Positions 23,690-32,874 of a stretch of DNA of 64,000 nt are shown one piece after another. Below the pieces are notes generated by a model. That model searched no databases. It saw only the letters and a list, made by a program, of their open reading frames with translations, and was not told the DNA's origin. The translations under genes were made by a program, and so were the position numbers. The DNA comes from Solobacterium sp. (lineage in GTDB: Bacteria > Bacillota_I > Bacilli_A > Erysipelotrichales > Erysipelotrichaceae): positions 1 to 64,000 of the forward strand of contig JAFRJJ010000054.1 of the NCBI GenBank assembly GCA_017432325.1, read 5' to 3'. The first letter of the stretch is position 1, and the number at the start of each line of letters is the position of its first letter.

Positions 23690-24481
23690 TTATGGCCTTA
23701 CCAGACACAGGATGCCGACAACACCGGTTGCTGTTTCGATCCGGCCGACACCGTACTGCCTGTTCTGATAGTAATAAAAGCGCTTCATATGTATTTTCCC
23801 GGGTCCTTCTGCTTTGAGTTCGATACCGTTTTCCTGATCTTCAAAGCTCCCGTAAAAATGAGAAGGTTCACTGTCATCATAGAAAGAATCGGGATCTTTC
23901 AGGTAGTGGATGGAATACCATACCAATTTCAGATCTGTGTTGTACTGGCCGATGGAAATGTCCGCATTCAGCAGCAGGTCTGCACGCATATCATTTTCAT
24001 TGTCCGGGTCCAGCTTGATATATGCTTTCCAGTATCCTGTCAGTTCACCCGGATCATGTATGCCGGGAACGTCACTGTCAAATTCTTTCAGCTGTACTTC
24101 TTTCGGATACCAGGCAAAATCATCCATTGAAGGTCTGCCCTCAACACCTTCCGGTACATACAGATCCATTTCATCTGCTGCAGGAAGTTCCTCCTGTACC
24201 GGAACAGATATCTCTTCCGGTACCGGGGTGTTTTCCTGCATGGGCTCAGTGTCTTCCAGAAGCTGGGAATCCAGGATCTCTTCATTTAGTTCCATATCAA
24301 AAGAATCATCATATTCCGGGATCAGCTCTATGATTTCCTCCTGATCTGAGGTACTTTGATCGACCGGAGCAGGGGATTGGGCTTCTTTGGAAGAAGAACA
24401 TCCTGTCAGAACAGATGCGGAAAGCGCAGATACGAACAAAAGACGAAAAAAACGATATTTATGATTGCTTATTATCAGCAT
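23690..24481 (-). CDS. Lipoprotein of unknown function
   Basis: A 263-residue secreted lipoprotein. The N-terminus has basic residues, a hydrophobic stretch and the lipobox LTGC (Cys 28). A long acidic, Glu/Pro-rich spacer (about 35-120) leads to a compact C-terminal domain (about 140-263) with many aromatic residues (HFYGSFED, KRFYYYQNRQYGVG). GGAGG precedes the ATG at 24481. It is co-transcribed with the zinc-ribbon protein, and both look like parts of one surface structure. No known domain was recognised. Confidence 0.82.
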   Translation of the reverse strand: MLIISNHKYRFFRLLFVSALSASVLTGCSSSKEAQSPAPVDQSTSDQEEIIELIPEYDDSFDMELNEEILDSQLLEDTEPMQENTPVPEEISVPVQEELPAADEMDLYVPEGVEGRPSMDDFAWYPKEVQLKEFDSDVPGIHDPGELTGYWKAYIKLDPDNENDMRADLLLNADISIGQYNTDLKLVWYSIHYLKDPDSFYDDSEPSHFYGSFEDQENGIELKAEGPGKIHMKRFYYYQNRQYGVGRIETATGVVGILCLVRP

Positions 24482-24743
24482 AACATCCTCCGGTCAGACA
24501 GCTGTATGATCCCTGTCTGTATCAGTTTCATTATATGATCAGCAGTATATGATCCATGGCTGTGACATACATTGTCATTGACAAAACCGATTGTGAAAAA
24601 TGTCAACTCCTGAAGCAGTCAAGATACCGGAGCTGTCTCTGTCGGTATGTTTTAAAGCAGGAAAATACGGTCTTTATGAAATGAAAAATGCATCCTGTGT
24701 CCAGAATGCATCTGTGTTTCCGTAATGAGGATCTTCTGGTCTG
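24482..24743. other. Intergenic region with rpiR terminator
   Basis: No gene is visible. Near the right end, on the minus strand, ATGCATTCTG (24702-24711) pairs with CAGGATGCAT (24688-24697), followed by TTTTTC. This is the terminator of the RpiR gene. The rest presumably holds the promoter of the lipoprotein operon; no clear -35 was found. Confidence 0.7.
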
Positions 24744-25508
24744 CTATTCGCTGCGTTTCTTTTCCGCGATATACGCAGTCAGTATTTCAACGAATGCCAT
24801 CATCACGAACTGGGATGAGACCGGATAGGCATTCATCGTCTGAATGCCCGGAAGGGTGATCTGTCTGCTGACATATTTACCCATTTTCGGATTCAGGTTA
24901 TTGGTGATCAGCCAGCGTTTGTCCGCAGCCTGCTTCAGCTGCTGGAAAAAAGGAAGTGCGTCCCGGATTTCACCAAGTGCAGAGAATATGATGACACATG
25001 ATTCCGGGTCTGTTACATAAAGAATATGCTGGTAACTGATCTCATCGTCTGCGCAGACACAGACGATACCCAGATCCATCAGGTTCATTGCCAGTTTTTC
25101 GACAACAGTCTTATTGCGGTATCTGCCAAGCAGGATGATCTTATCTGCTGAGCAGATATCGTTGCATAACTCATCAATGAGTTTTTCATCAATATCATGC
25201 AGATGTTCGATGCTGTTGGAGAAAGAGGAGATCATAGTGGTGAACAGGTCCTGGCTGTTATCTGAGAGATTGCTGTCTATAGCGCTTTTCCGCCTTACGA
25301 TGGCAGCACGGAAGTCCCTGTATCCGGAATAGCCGACCGCTTTTGTAAAACGCTGTACAGCTGAAACGGAAGTTCCGGCCATCATAGCGACCTGCTGGAT
25401 CGTATACTGGATCACAACATTCGGGTCTTTCATAATGAACCGGAGGACTTTTTTTTCTGACTCTGAAAGATCATCTATATAAATTGATGCAGTGTTGATT
25501 TCGTTCAT
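24744..25508 (-). CDS. MurR/RpiR family transcriptional regulator
   Basis: A 254-residue regulator with an N-terminal RpiR helix-turn-helix (TIQQVAMMAGTSVSAVQRFTKAVG, residues 36-60 region) and a C-terminal SIS domain (about 110-240) that binds phosphosugars in known members. It is divergent from the flavin reductase gene at 25633. The shared 124-base AT-rich region has a matching inverted repeat, so it probably controls that gene and itself. The ligand is unknown. GGAGG precedes the ATG. Confidence 0.9.
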   Translation of the reverse strand: MNEINTASIYIDDLSESEKKVLRFIMKDPNVVIQYTIQQVAMMAGTSVSAVQRFTKAVGYSGYRDFRAAIVRRKSAIDSNLSDNSQDLFTTMISSFSNSIEHLHDIDEKLIDELCNDICSADKIILLGRYRNKTVVEKLAMNLMDLGIVCVCADDEISYQHILYVTDPESCVIIFSALGEIRDALPFFQQLKQAADKRWLITNNLNPKMGKYVSRQITLPGIQTMNAYPVSSQFVMMAFVEILTAYIAEKKRSE

Positions 25509-25556
25509 AGATCCGTCCTCCTGGTATATTCATATTTTAACGAAAAAACTGTCATT

Positions 25557-25611
25557 ATTATCATGCAATTATTATCAATAATTATTAATAAATGACGATA
25601 ATTATGATAAT
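25557..25611. promoter_or_regulatory. Inverted repeats between rpiR and the flavin reductase gene
   Basis: ATTATCATGCAATTAT (25557-25572) and ATAATTATGATAAT (25598-25611) are near-complementary arms about 25 bases apart. They flank a very AT-rich core. A likely binding region for the RpiR regulator; the right arm overlaps a probable -10 for the flavin reductase. Confidence 0.6.
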
Positions 25612-25632
25612 ATTTCTGCGGAGGGAAAGAAT

Positions 25633-27429
25633 ATGAACATTTCAAAAAAAGTCCTGCTTGCGGCTGTTACAGTGTTCTCTCTTGCGGCGTGCTCTTCAGG
25701 AGGCGCTTCAGGAACACCTGAGCCGAAAGCATCCGAACCTGCAGCAGAAACACTCTTCAAAGCCGGCACATATGAGGGTGAAGAACCCGGTTTCGGCGGA
25801 GAAGGCAATCCGATCCATGTAACTGTTACTCTTTCTGACGATGCGATCGAAAGTATCGAATACAAAGCAGAAGGCGAAACACCTACAGTCGGCGGCGCAG
25901 CACTGCCTCAGCTCGTCGAAAAAGTCCTGAACAACCAGTCCACGAATATCGACGGCGTATCAGGCGCTACAGTTACTTCCACAGGTTTCTTCGCAGCAGT
26001 CAACGAGGCTCTGACAGAAGCAGGAACAGATCCTGCATCACTTGAACCGCAGGGTGCTGAAGAAACAGTTGAAAACATTGACAAAACAGTTGATGTCGTC
26101 ATCGCAGGCGGCGGCGGTGCCGGTCTGACAGCAGCTATTACAGCAGCACAGAACGGAAAGTCCGTTGTTGTTCTTGAAAAGGCAGCAGTTGTCGGCGGAA
26201 ACTCCAGCTATGCAACAGGCGGCATGAACGCAGCTGAAACACATTATCAGGCAGAGCAGGGAATCGAAGATTCCGCTGACCTGTTCTACAGCGACACGAT
26301 GAAGGGCGGACATGATCTGAACAATCCGGATCTTGTCAGAACACTTGCTGAGAACTCATCCGAAGCGATCGACTGGCTCGACAGCATCGACGCACCTCTG
26401 GCTAACGTTGGTCAGGCAGGCGGAGCTTCCGCTATGCGTCAGCATCGTCCTGTCAACGCTGAAGGAAAGATCCTCTCCGTTGGTACATACCTTGTTGAAC
26501 ACCTGAACGCAACAGCAACAAAGCTCGGCGTTGAGATCATCACAGAAGCTAAAGTTGATGAGATCCTGATGGACGGCGGCAAGGCAGTCGGTCTGCATGC
26601 AGTCGGCGCAAAGGGAAATGAGATCACTGTCAAGGCTAACTCCGTTGTCGTTACAACAGGCGGCTTCGGTTCCAACCCTGAACTGATCGTTAAGTATCGT
26701 CCTGACCTGGAAGGCTATGTTTCCACAAACGCTCCTTCCGTTACAGGTGATGCAATTGCGTTCCTTGAAGCAGTCAACGCTGACTTCGTTGATCTCGATC
26801 AGATCCAGATCCATCCGACAGTCGTTCAGACAGACGGTGCTCTGATCTCCGAATCACTCCGTGGCGACGGCGCGATCCTCCTCAACAGCTCCGGCAAGCG
26901 TTTCTGCAACGAAACACTGACAAGAGACGTTGTTTCTGCTCATGTCATTGAACAGGACGGCGGCTATGCATGGCTGATCGCTGATGAAGTAATGCATTCC
27001 GGCTCCACAGTTATCGACAAGTACCTGACAAAGGGCTACATGATCAAGTGCGACACAGCTGAAGATCTCGCAAAACTGATCGGATGCGATGCTGAAACAG
27101 TGAAAGAAACACTGAGCACATGGGCAGCTGCAGTTGACGCTCAGAACGACGCTGAATTCGAAAGAGGCAGCTTCGAAGCTATGCTGACAAACCTGGCAGA
27201 AGGTCCGTACTATGCAGTTAAGATCTCACCAGGCATCCACCACTGCATGGGCGGTGTCAAGATCAATACAAATGCTGAAGTCATCGATACAGAAGGCAAT
27301 GTCATTCCCGGTCTGTTCGCAGCCGGTGAAGTGACAGGCGGCGTACACGGCGGAAACAGACTCGGCGGAAACGCTGTAGCTGACTTCGTTGTATTCGGAC
27401 GTATCGCAGGCGAAAATGCTTCCAAATAA
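25633..27429 (+). CDS. Extracellular flavin reductase lipoprotein (FMN-binding plus fumarate reductase-like)
   Basis: A 598-residue secreted lipoprotein. Signal peptide with lipobox (SLAAC, Cys 20) is followed by an FMN-binding domain (about 45-135). Its DGVSGAT motif at 107-113 is the ApbE flavinylation site, with Thr113 the likely attachment residue. A fumarate reductase/succinate dehydrogenase flavoprotein domain follows (FAD motif GGGGAGLTAA near 156; HCMGGVKIN and GGNRLGGNA near the end). Such proteins accept electrons from outside the membrane to reduce small acceptors such as fumarate, urocanate or cinnamates. It is monocistronic and divergent from an RpiR regulator. The substrate is not known. 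Confidence 0.93.
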   Translation: MNISKKVLLAAVTVFSLAACSSGGASGTPEPKASEPAAETLFKAGTYEGEEPGFGGEGNPIHVTVTLSDDAIESIEYKAEGETPTVGGAALPQLVEKVLNNQSTNIDGVSGATVTSTGFFAAVNEALTEAGTDPASLEPQGAEETVENIDKTVDVVIAGGGGAGLTAAITAAQNGKSVVVLEKAAVVGGNSSYATGGMNAAETHYQAEQGIEDSADLFYSDTMKGGHDLNNPDLVRTLAENSSEAIDWLDSIDAPLANVGQAGGASAMRQHRPVNAEGKILSVGTYLVEHLNATATKLGVEIITEAKVDEILMDGGKAVGLHAVGAKGNEITVKANSVVVTTGGFGSNPELIVKYRPDLEGYVSTNAPSVTGDAIAFLEAVNADFVDLDQIQIHPTVVQTDGALISESLRGDGAILLNSSGKRFCNETLTRDVVSAHVIEQDGGYAWLIADEVMHSGSTVIDKYLTKGYMIKCDTAEDLAKLIGCDAETVKETLSTWAAAVDAQNDAEFERGSFEAMLTNLAEGPYYAVKISPGIHHCMGGVKINTNAEVIDTEGNVIPGLFAAGEVTGGVHGGNRLGGNAVADFVVFGRIAGENASK

Positions 27430-27464
27430 GATCTGTCCCGTACACTGAAAACACATTGACAGAC

Positions 27465-27499
27465 AAGGTTCCCGATTCATCTGAACGGGAACCTTTTTT
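27465..27499 (+). terminator. Terminator of the flavin reductase gene
   Basis: AAGGTTCCCG (27465-27474) pairs with CGGGAACCTT (27486-27495), followed by T. Confidence 0.9.
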
Positions 27500-27606
27500 G
27501 AACATTTTCTGCTGATATGTTTGAGAAGCTGACAGGATGCGGTGAACCATGTCATATCTCTGATATAATTGTGTTGCTGGAAACAGCCTGAAAGGTAATG
27601 GTCTGC

Positions 27607-29238
27607 ATGGAAAAACAGGAACTTGTATATATTACAGGTCATCAGCATCCGGATACGGATTCCGTGGTATCCGCGATCGCATATGCTTTGCTGAAGCGGG
27701 CAATGGGTGTCAAGGCAGTCGCCTGCCGTCTCAGCCCCCTCAGCAATGAAACGAAATATGTATTGAACAGGTTCGGATATGAAGAACCTATGCTGCTGGA
27801 GGACGCCAGGAAAAAGCTGAGCGAGATCAGCATCGATTCACCGGCAGCCATCAGTCCCGATGCTACGATCTACAGGACGATCGAAAAGCTCAGGAATGAA
27901 GACAGGGGAAGCTTTGCTGTTGTAGATGACGACAACAGACTGATCGGATATGTATCCAAATCCGATATTGCCAATATGGGTATGGGCGATACCGCAGTCA
28001 GTGATGATCTGATCAAGCACTGTACTGTAGAGGATATCGCTGATACGATCAGCGGTACGATCGTATATAATGATCCGCTGTTTCACCTGAACGGAAAGGT
28101 GTCCATCGTCGCGATGTCCAGCGGCGGCGTATCGAACTATGAAATCAAGGACAGGATCGTCATCATCGGTGATGACAGTGAAGCACAATGGACGCTCATT
28201 GAAAAAGGAGCAGGACTGCTGATCGTCGTATGGGCAAAGCAGGTCAGTGAACAGGTACTGGAAGCTGCCAGACGTCATCATTGTCCGGTGATCCTTTCCG
28301 GACACGGTACCATGAATACTTCACGCTACATCTTCTTCGCGCCGAAGATCTCCCTGGTCATGAGAAAGGATCCTCATACTCTCAGGGCTGATGAGTTTGC
28401 CGAGGAAGCAGGGCGCAAGATGATGAAGAACAGGTTCCGCAGCTATCCGGTACTGGATAAGGATAACCATCTGGTGGGATATGCCGGAAGATTCCATATC
28501 ATGAACGCGCAGAACAAGAAGATCATCCTGGTGGACCATAATGAGTTCTCACAGTCTGTCAGGGCGATCGAGAAGGCACAGATCCTGGAGGTGGTGGACC
28601 ACCACAGGATCAATGATTTCAATACCACACAGCCTGTATCGTTCCGCAATGAGATCGTCGGTTCTACAGCTACGATCGTCGCAACGATGTTCAGGGAGAA
28701 GCAGATCCCGATCCCTCAGAACCTTGCGGGAATGCTGCTGGCAGCGATCCTGTCAGATACGCTGATCTTCCAGTCCCCGACAACGACTAAGCGTGATCTT
28801 GAGACAGCAAATATACTTGCCGCACTGTCTGACCTGGATCCGGAAGAACTTGGGAATGAAATGTTCCATGCGGCAATTGCCGGACAGAAGAAGAGCATGA
28901 ACGAGCAGATCGTCCAGGATATCAAGTACTACGATATCTACGGTACCAATACGATGATCGCCCAGGTCATGATTGGTGAACCGGAAGAATACCTGAAGAA
29001 AGACCGCGAGATCCAGATGACGCTGGACCGCCTGGCGGGACAGAAGGGGCTTGATCTTCTCGTAGCAGCCTTTACATCCGTTACCGATGAAGGCTCACTG
29101 TTCTTTGCCTCGGGCGAGAAGGCTGCCAAGGTCATGGAGAACCTGTATCCTGATCAGAACATACATACTCTGATACATGGTGTGCTTTCCAGGAAGATGC
29201 AGATCCTTCCGATGATCACGAAAGCTTTGGAGAACTGA
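27607..29238 (+). CDS. ppaC: Manganese-dependent inorganic pyrophosphatase with regulatory CBS/DRTGG domains
   Basis: A 543-residue family II pyrophosphatase. The catalytic DHH half opens with GHQHPDTDSV and resumes late with LVDHNEFSQS and VVDHHRI. Between them (about 65-300) lies an insert of CBS, DRTGG and CBS regions that binds adenine nucleotides in known CBS-PPases, with AMP/ADP inhibiting and ATP or diadenosine polyphosphates activating. The C-terminal DHHA2 domain ends the protein. AAAGGT and an extended -10 TGATATAAT (27561-27569) lie upstream. The ATG at 27607 fits the ribosome site better than the one at 27598. Confidence 0.94.
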   Translation: MEKQELVYITGHQHPDTDSVVSAIAYALLKRAMGVKAVACRLSPLSNETKYVLNRFGYEEPMLLEDARKKLSEISIDSPAAISPDATIYRTIEKLRNEDRGSFAVVDDDNRLIGYVSKSDIANMGMGDTAVSDDLIKHCTVEDIADTISGTIVYNDPLFHLNGKVSIVAMSSGGVSNYEIKDRIVIIGDDSEAQWTLIEKGAGLLIVVWAKQVSEQVLEAARRHHCPVILSGHGTMNTSRYIFFAPKISLVMRKDPHTLRADEFAEEAGRKMMKNRFRSYPVLDKDNHLVGYAGRFHIMNAQNKKIILVDHNEFSQSVRAIEKAQILEVVDHHRINDFNTTQPVSFRNEIVGSTATIVATMFREKQIPIPQNLAGMLLAAILSDTLIFQSPTTTKRDLETANILAALSDLDPEELGNEMFHAAIAGQKKSMNEQIVQDIKYYDIYGTNTMIAQVMIGEPEEYLKKDREIQMTLDRLAGQKGLDLLVAAFTSVTDEGSLFFASGEKAAKVMENLYPDQNIHTLIHGVLSRKMQILPMITKALEN

Positions 29239-29267
29239 CAAGTCAATATTATTAAGATATCAGCACA

Positions 29268-29309
29268 AATGAGAGCAATCAGCAAAATACTGACAGTTCT
29301 CATTTTTAT
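29268..29309 (+). terminator. Probable terminator of ppaC
   Basis: AATGAGA (29269-29275) pairs with TCTCATT (29298-29304), followed by a T-rich tail. The 22-base loop is large. Confidence 0.6.
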
Positions 29310-29326
29310 TATTTGCAATCCTTTTA

Positions 29327-31105
29327 TTACAGATTGCAAAGATATTCTTCTACGTTCAAATACTTGATGCCATCTGCTTCTTTTGCAGCACCGCGATAAA
29401 TTACATACTTTCCGGCAATCGTGCCAAAGCGGTGTTCGGTCATTCTGCATTTCTCGGTATCAATCAAGTGCCGAATCTGTTCCGGAATGGCATTTGTGCT
29501 GTGTTCAATTTCGTAGATTTCACAGATACTTGCCGCCGGATCAAATACGATCATATCAAATTCACCGACCGCAAACTGCAGCACAAAAACCTGCTTTTTT
29601 GGCTTGGCCAGCTTTGTCTCCAGGAGAACAGCATCCTCCATCATGCGTCCCATGATCTCACTGAGGATTCGCTCCTGAACCATGTTTCGCTCGGTGATGG
29701 AAAGGTCGCTGAACGCAGGATCAAGCAGCAGACTTTCGATCAAAGCTTTGGCCTGCGCGTAACGAAGACCTAGCTGAGCAATTACGGTGCGCGGAAGTTT
29801 CTCACCGCCCGGCATGGCAACAATGTCCACATTCTGAGTAAGATCCAGCAGTGTTAAATACTCCTGGATCTCGGCGGCATGTACCGGTTCTATTCCAATG
29901 GTCTGTTCTGCCTGATTCCGGATCTTCAGCAGATCTATTAACCTCTGCGTCACATTCTGCGTTTCTACTCGATCAAGAATATCGATGGGCTGCTTCCGGT
30001 CACGCCGCAGATTTCGTGCCGACAGGGCAAGGTCGTTGGATCTGAATTCCCGTGTCAGTACCTCAACGGTAAAGCAGTGATTCTGATCCTCTACGACGCG
30101 ATTGATCGCGCTGGCCAATTCATTCTTCTCGTAAAGCTCCTGCAGCTTCCGGAAATGTCCGGCCTGCTGATAGCAGCGCAGAGAGTGCTGGATATTGCGG
30201 GCGATCGCCGTGTCCACATATTCTCTGGCGTTTTCACTGTTGGCAAAGGGTGAGTTCTCGTTGTAGTTCACACCGCTCATGCTCATGGTGCCGCCGTAGC
30301 GGATATACTCATCGATTCCTTTGATGCCCAGCACCTGCTCGAATTCTCTGTAAGGAATAAAAGTTGTATGAAGCATGATGCATCGGTCGTAGAGCTGCTC
30401 GTCCTCCGTAAAAAGGAATCCCAGAGAATCGGTGCCGGAGAGTACGATCTTCATACCGCTGGCCGCAAACACATCTGAGAACACCGCTGCGCCATCGATG
30501 AAATCCTCCATCAGAGTTATTTCATCCAGAAATACATAACGGCAGCCGTTTTTCTCCAGTGCACGCAGATCTCTGTTCACATCAGCGAGTGAATTCTTTG
30601 CCGTAATCTGGATGAATGCAGTTTGACCGAGCATTTTGTTATCCATGTCCGCAAGGATCTGACGAATCATTGTTGTCTTGCCTGTACGGCGGAGACCATA
30701 GATCACAAACACCTTATCCTGCTGCGGCCCGAACACATAATCCCGCAGACGGGCATAGCATTCGCGCCTGCGGTAGTTCAGCGCAGGTGTCATAAAAGCC
30801 TGAAGCTCAGGACCACGCCGAACGATTGTAACGTACTCAGTGTTGTCTTTTTGCGGTGTCTCAGGCAGTAGTTTTTTCAACTCTCTCCGTTGGGCCTGAA
30901 GCTTTTTCCGCTGTTCTATCCGGGCACGAAGCTGTTCCAGTTCCTCCTTCGGAATGAACCGTTCTTTTTTTGACTTTCCTTCGTACCAACGGTGGTAGTA
31001 ATAGGTATGTCCATTGACCTTTTTCGTGGAGATCGATCCGCGGGGAAGCGCATTGATCTGCTCATCCAGTACGGCAAGCTGTTCTGTCAATTCATTGGTG
31101 TCCAT
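29327..31105 (-). CDS. AAA ATPase with N-terminal DUF6788-like region
   Basis: A 592-residue P-loop ATPase. The N-terminal segment (about 20-80: NGHTYYYHRWYEGKSKKERF then a coiled-coil) resembles DUF6788-type regions usually found in small separate proteins. The ATPase core has Walker A GLRRTGKTT (137-145) and Walker B RYVFLDE (about 189-195). The C-terminal part has the restriction-nuclease-like features of DUF4143-type ATPases (FDMIVFD, EIEHS). Such ATPases are mobile, poorly characterised genes of bacteria and archaea. GGAG precedes the ATG. Just upstream lies a perfect 18-bp inverted repeat, probably for autoregulation. The role is unknown. Confidence 0.85.
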   Translation of the reverse strand: MDTNELTEQLAVLDEQINALPRGSISTKKVNGHTYYYHRWYEGKSKKERFIPKEELEQLRARIEQRKKLQAQRRELKKLLPETPQKDNTEYVTIVRRGPELQAFMTPALNYRRRECYARLRDYVFGPQQDKVFVIYGLRRTGKTTMIRQILADMDNKMLGQTAFIQITAKNSLADVNRDLRALEKNGCRYVFLDEITLMEDFIDGAAVFSDVFAASGMKIVLSGTDSLGFLFTEDEQLYDRCIMLHTTFIPYREFEQVLGIKGIDEYIRYGGTMSMSGVNYNENSPFANSENAREYVDTAIARNIQHSLRCYQQAGHFRKLQELYEKNELASAINRVVEDQNHCFTVEVLTREFRSNDLALSARNLRRDRKQPIDILDRVETQNVTQRLIDLLKIRNQAEQTIGIEPVHAAEIQEYLTLLDLTQNVDIVAMPGGEKLPRTVIAQLGLRYAQAKALIESLLLDPAFSDLSITERNMVQERILSEIMGRMMEDAVLLETKLAKPKKQVFVLQFAVGEFDMIVFDPAASICEIYEIEHSTNAIPEQIRHLIDTEKCRMTEHRFGTIAGKYVIYRGAAKEADGIKYLNVEEYLCNL

Positions 31106-31133
31106 ATGTTATCTCCATGATGATCTGAAATAA

Positions 31134-31181
31134 TTATACCCTATTATACCCCATAAATCATTAGGGTATAATAGGGTATAA
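31134..31181. promoter_or_regulatory. Perfect 18-bp inverted repeat in the AAA ATPase promoter
   Basis: TTATACCCTATTATACCC (31134-31151) and its exact reverse complement (31164-31181) are separated by 12 bases. Each arm is itself two copies of a GGGTATAAT unit. It lies 28 bases before the ATPase start codon and includes a minus-strand TATAAT. A likely operator for a dimeric or oligomeric regulator. Confidence 0.85.
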
Positions 31182-31209
31182 TAAAATATTTCTCTGCTCA
31201 TCCCAGTAA

Positions 31210-31470
31210 TCAGGCGAAGAAGTATTTCACTTCAGTGATTGGGAGGAATTGCAAGAAGGCAGAAAGGCAATCATGAGGGGGAGGAATCTTTTTCCTTTTT
31301 CAGAAACCAGCTCAAAGCCTGTCCCGAATTTTCCGATAGAATCTAAAGATTCTTGAAGTGGGGGCTTCCTGTTTCACAGTGGACTGCAGGTACTATCCCG
31401 GCGAAACGAAAAGCAGAACACGTGAAGAGATCATCTGTACAGATCTTGATAAAGTGAAGAAATAGTCTGC
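31210..31470 (+). pseudogene. Possible decayed insertion-sequence remnant
   Basis: About 300 bases with no intact gene. A short open stretch (about 31214-31356) ends in a Pro/Ser-rich tail and has no good start. It is followed by GAATCTAAAGATTC and TTGAAGTGGGGGCTTCC, which look like one arm of the right-end hairpin of IS200/IS605-type elements. A second open stretch, ending at about 31463, encodes DCRYYPGETKSRTREE, again without a start. This is low-confidence: it may be the end of a tnpB-like element or other debris. Confidence 0.35.
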
Positions 31471-31479
31471 ATAATGGAA

Positions 31480-32784
31480 TCATTTTTCTGTTGTACTGTT
31501 CGGTGAAATGTCTTTCAATATAACCGCAGTTTTGAACAGCCCGTCTTTATGTTCGTTAATAAAACTGCCGTCATAATGATCTGCAAGACTTGAAAGAATC
31601 GTAAATCCGATGCCGCGTTCCAGTTCCGGAATACGGCGTTTTTTCTCTTTCACGGTTTCCGGTACGGTGTTGGTGCAGGAAATTGTCAGGTAAGGCTGCT
31701 TATATTTTGTTGATAAAGAAATCTTACCGTTGTCTGTGTTCCGGCAGGCTTCAATGGCATTATCAAGGATGTTTCCGTAAATACAGATCAGGTCGGGATT
31801 GGAGATATTGAGTTTTACCGGCAGGTACACATTTGCTTCAAATGCAATGCCTGCTTTTATGATATCCTCCCGTTTCTTTTCCAGGTAGCTGGCAATGACA
31901 GTATTTCTGCAGTCAGAGAAAGAAACATCAGCGTTGTCCAGCTCACCGAGTTTATGAATATAATCTTTGGCATCCTGGATCTCACCGCGTTCCAGGAGAC
32001 CTTCCATCGCGTAGAAATGGTTGTCGATGTCATGGCGCATCTTTCGTATATCCGCGTAAGTGGAAGCTAAATGGCTATAGTAGTTTTCCTGGGAATGGAC
32101 CTGGTCTTCCAGCATTTCGCTGCGGATACGGAGTTCCGTATTGGATGCAGTCATACGGATCGTGTAGATCAAAGCGGCATCTGCCAGCAGATCGATCACA
32201 AGCATGGCAATAACCATTTTCGCGTTGTAATCGCCATACTGAATATACTGTTCATACCATACGTACAGTGAGAACAACTGGCTGGCAGGAAACAGAATAA
32301 ACATGAACCACTGTTTTTCGATAATGAGTCCCTGGGTCCGTCTTTTCACTGCCATAAGAGCTGCTGTAAAAGTGGATATGATCGTCAGGTTGAGCAATGT
32401 GAAAAAGGAATATACCGGGACCGCGTATTTTTCAAACAGTTCGCCTGATACCGCCATTTCATAGGGAAAGAGTGCCGCTGAAAAGATCTCTGAAATCGCT
32501 ACAGTCATAACCAGCAGGAGACCTGCAGTGATTTTAAATAACGGTTTATCAGTGTGAAAAAAATACATGATCAGGATCGGCATTGCGAAACCGACGAAAA
32601 ACCGCAATGCTGAAAATATGGGGAATACGTTTTCAAACAAATACCAGAACGTAAATTGAATCGTGATCTCCAGAACAGCAGTAATGCTCTTGGGATATCT
32701 GCTGTCGAAGATCAGGTTGGCTGAGATCATCCAGAACAGGATGAGCAGGAAATTGGAAACAGTATATTCAATACCGCTGTGCAT
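31480..32784 (-). CDS. AgrC-like sensor histidine kinase (GHKL), first copy
   Basis: A 434-residue membrane kinase. Six to seven hydrophobic segments span residues 10-205; a helical linker leads to the MRHDIDNH motif with the phosphorylated His at 251; the GHKL ATPase domain follows, with NILDNAIEAC as N box and a glycine-rich RGIGFTI. This is the layout of AgrC/ComD-type peptide-sensing kinases. It is the last gene of the operon kinase-regulator-kinase. It is clearly paralogous to the kinase at 33587-34885: both share FHTDKP, STYADIR and SNPDLIC stretches. GGAGG precedes the ATG. The signal is unknown; no agrB or agrD is in the window. Confidence 0.92.
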   Translation of the reverse strand: MHSGIEYTVSNFLLILFWMISANLIFDSRYPKSITAVLEITIQFTFWYLFENVFPIFSALRFFVGFAMPILIMYFFHTDKPLFKITAGLLLVMTVAISEIFSAALFPYEMAVSGELFEKYAVPVYSFFTLLNLTIISTFTAALMAVKRRTQGLIIEKQWFMFILFPASQLFSLYVWYEQYIQYGDYNAKMVIAMLVIDLLADAALIYTIRMTASNTELRIRSEMLEDQVHSQENYYSHLASTYADIRKMRHDIDNHFYAMEGLLERGEIQDAKDYIHKLGELDNADVSFSDCRNTVIASYLEKKREDIIKAGIAFEANVYLPVKLNISNPDLICIYGNILDNAIEACRNTDNGKISLSTKYKQPYLTISCTNTVPETVKEKKRRIPELERGIGFTILSSLADHYDGSFINEHKDGLFKTAVILKDISPNSTTEK

Positions 32785-32874
32785 ATTGGTGCCTCCTATG
32801 TGTTAATACCGGATGTTTCTCAACAAATGAATATTGATCAGAGTATTTTGGGCAATGCTTTGAAACTTCGGAAT

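Noticed and set aside
31130-31186. Repeats near the AAA ATPase as a CRISPR array
   Set aside because: There are only two arms of an inverted repeat with no spacers of regular length; it is an operator-like structure.
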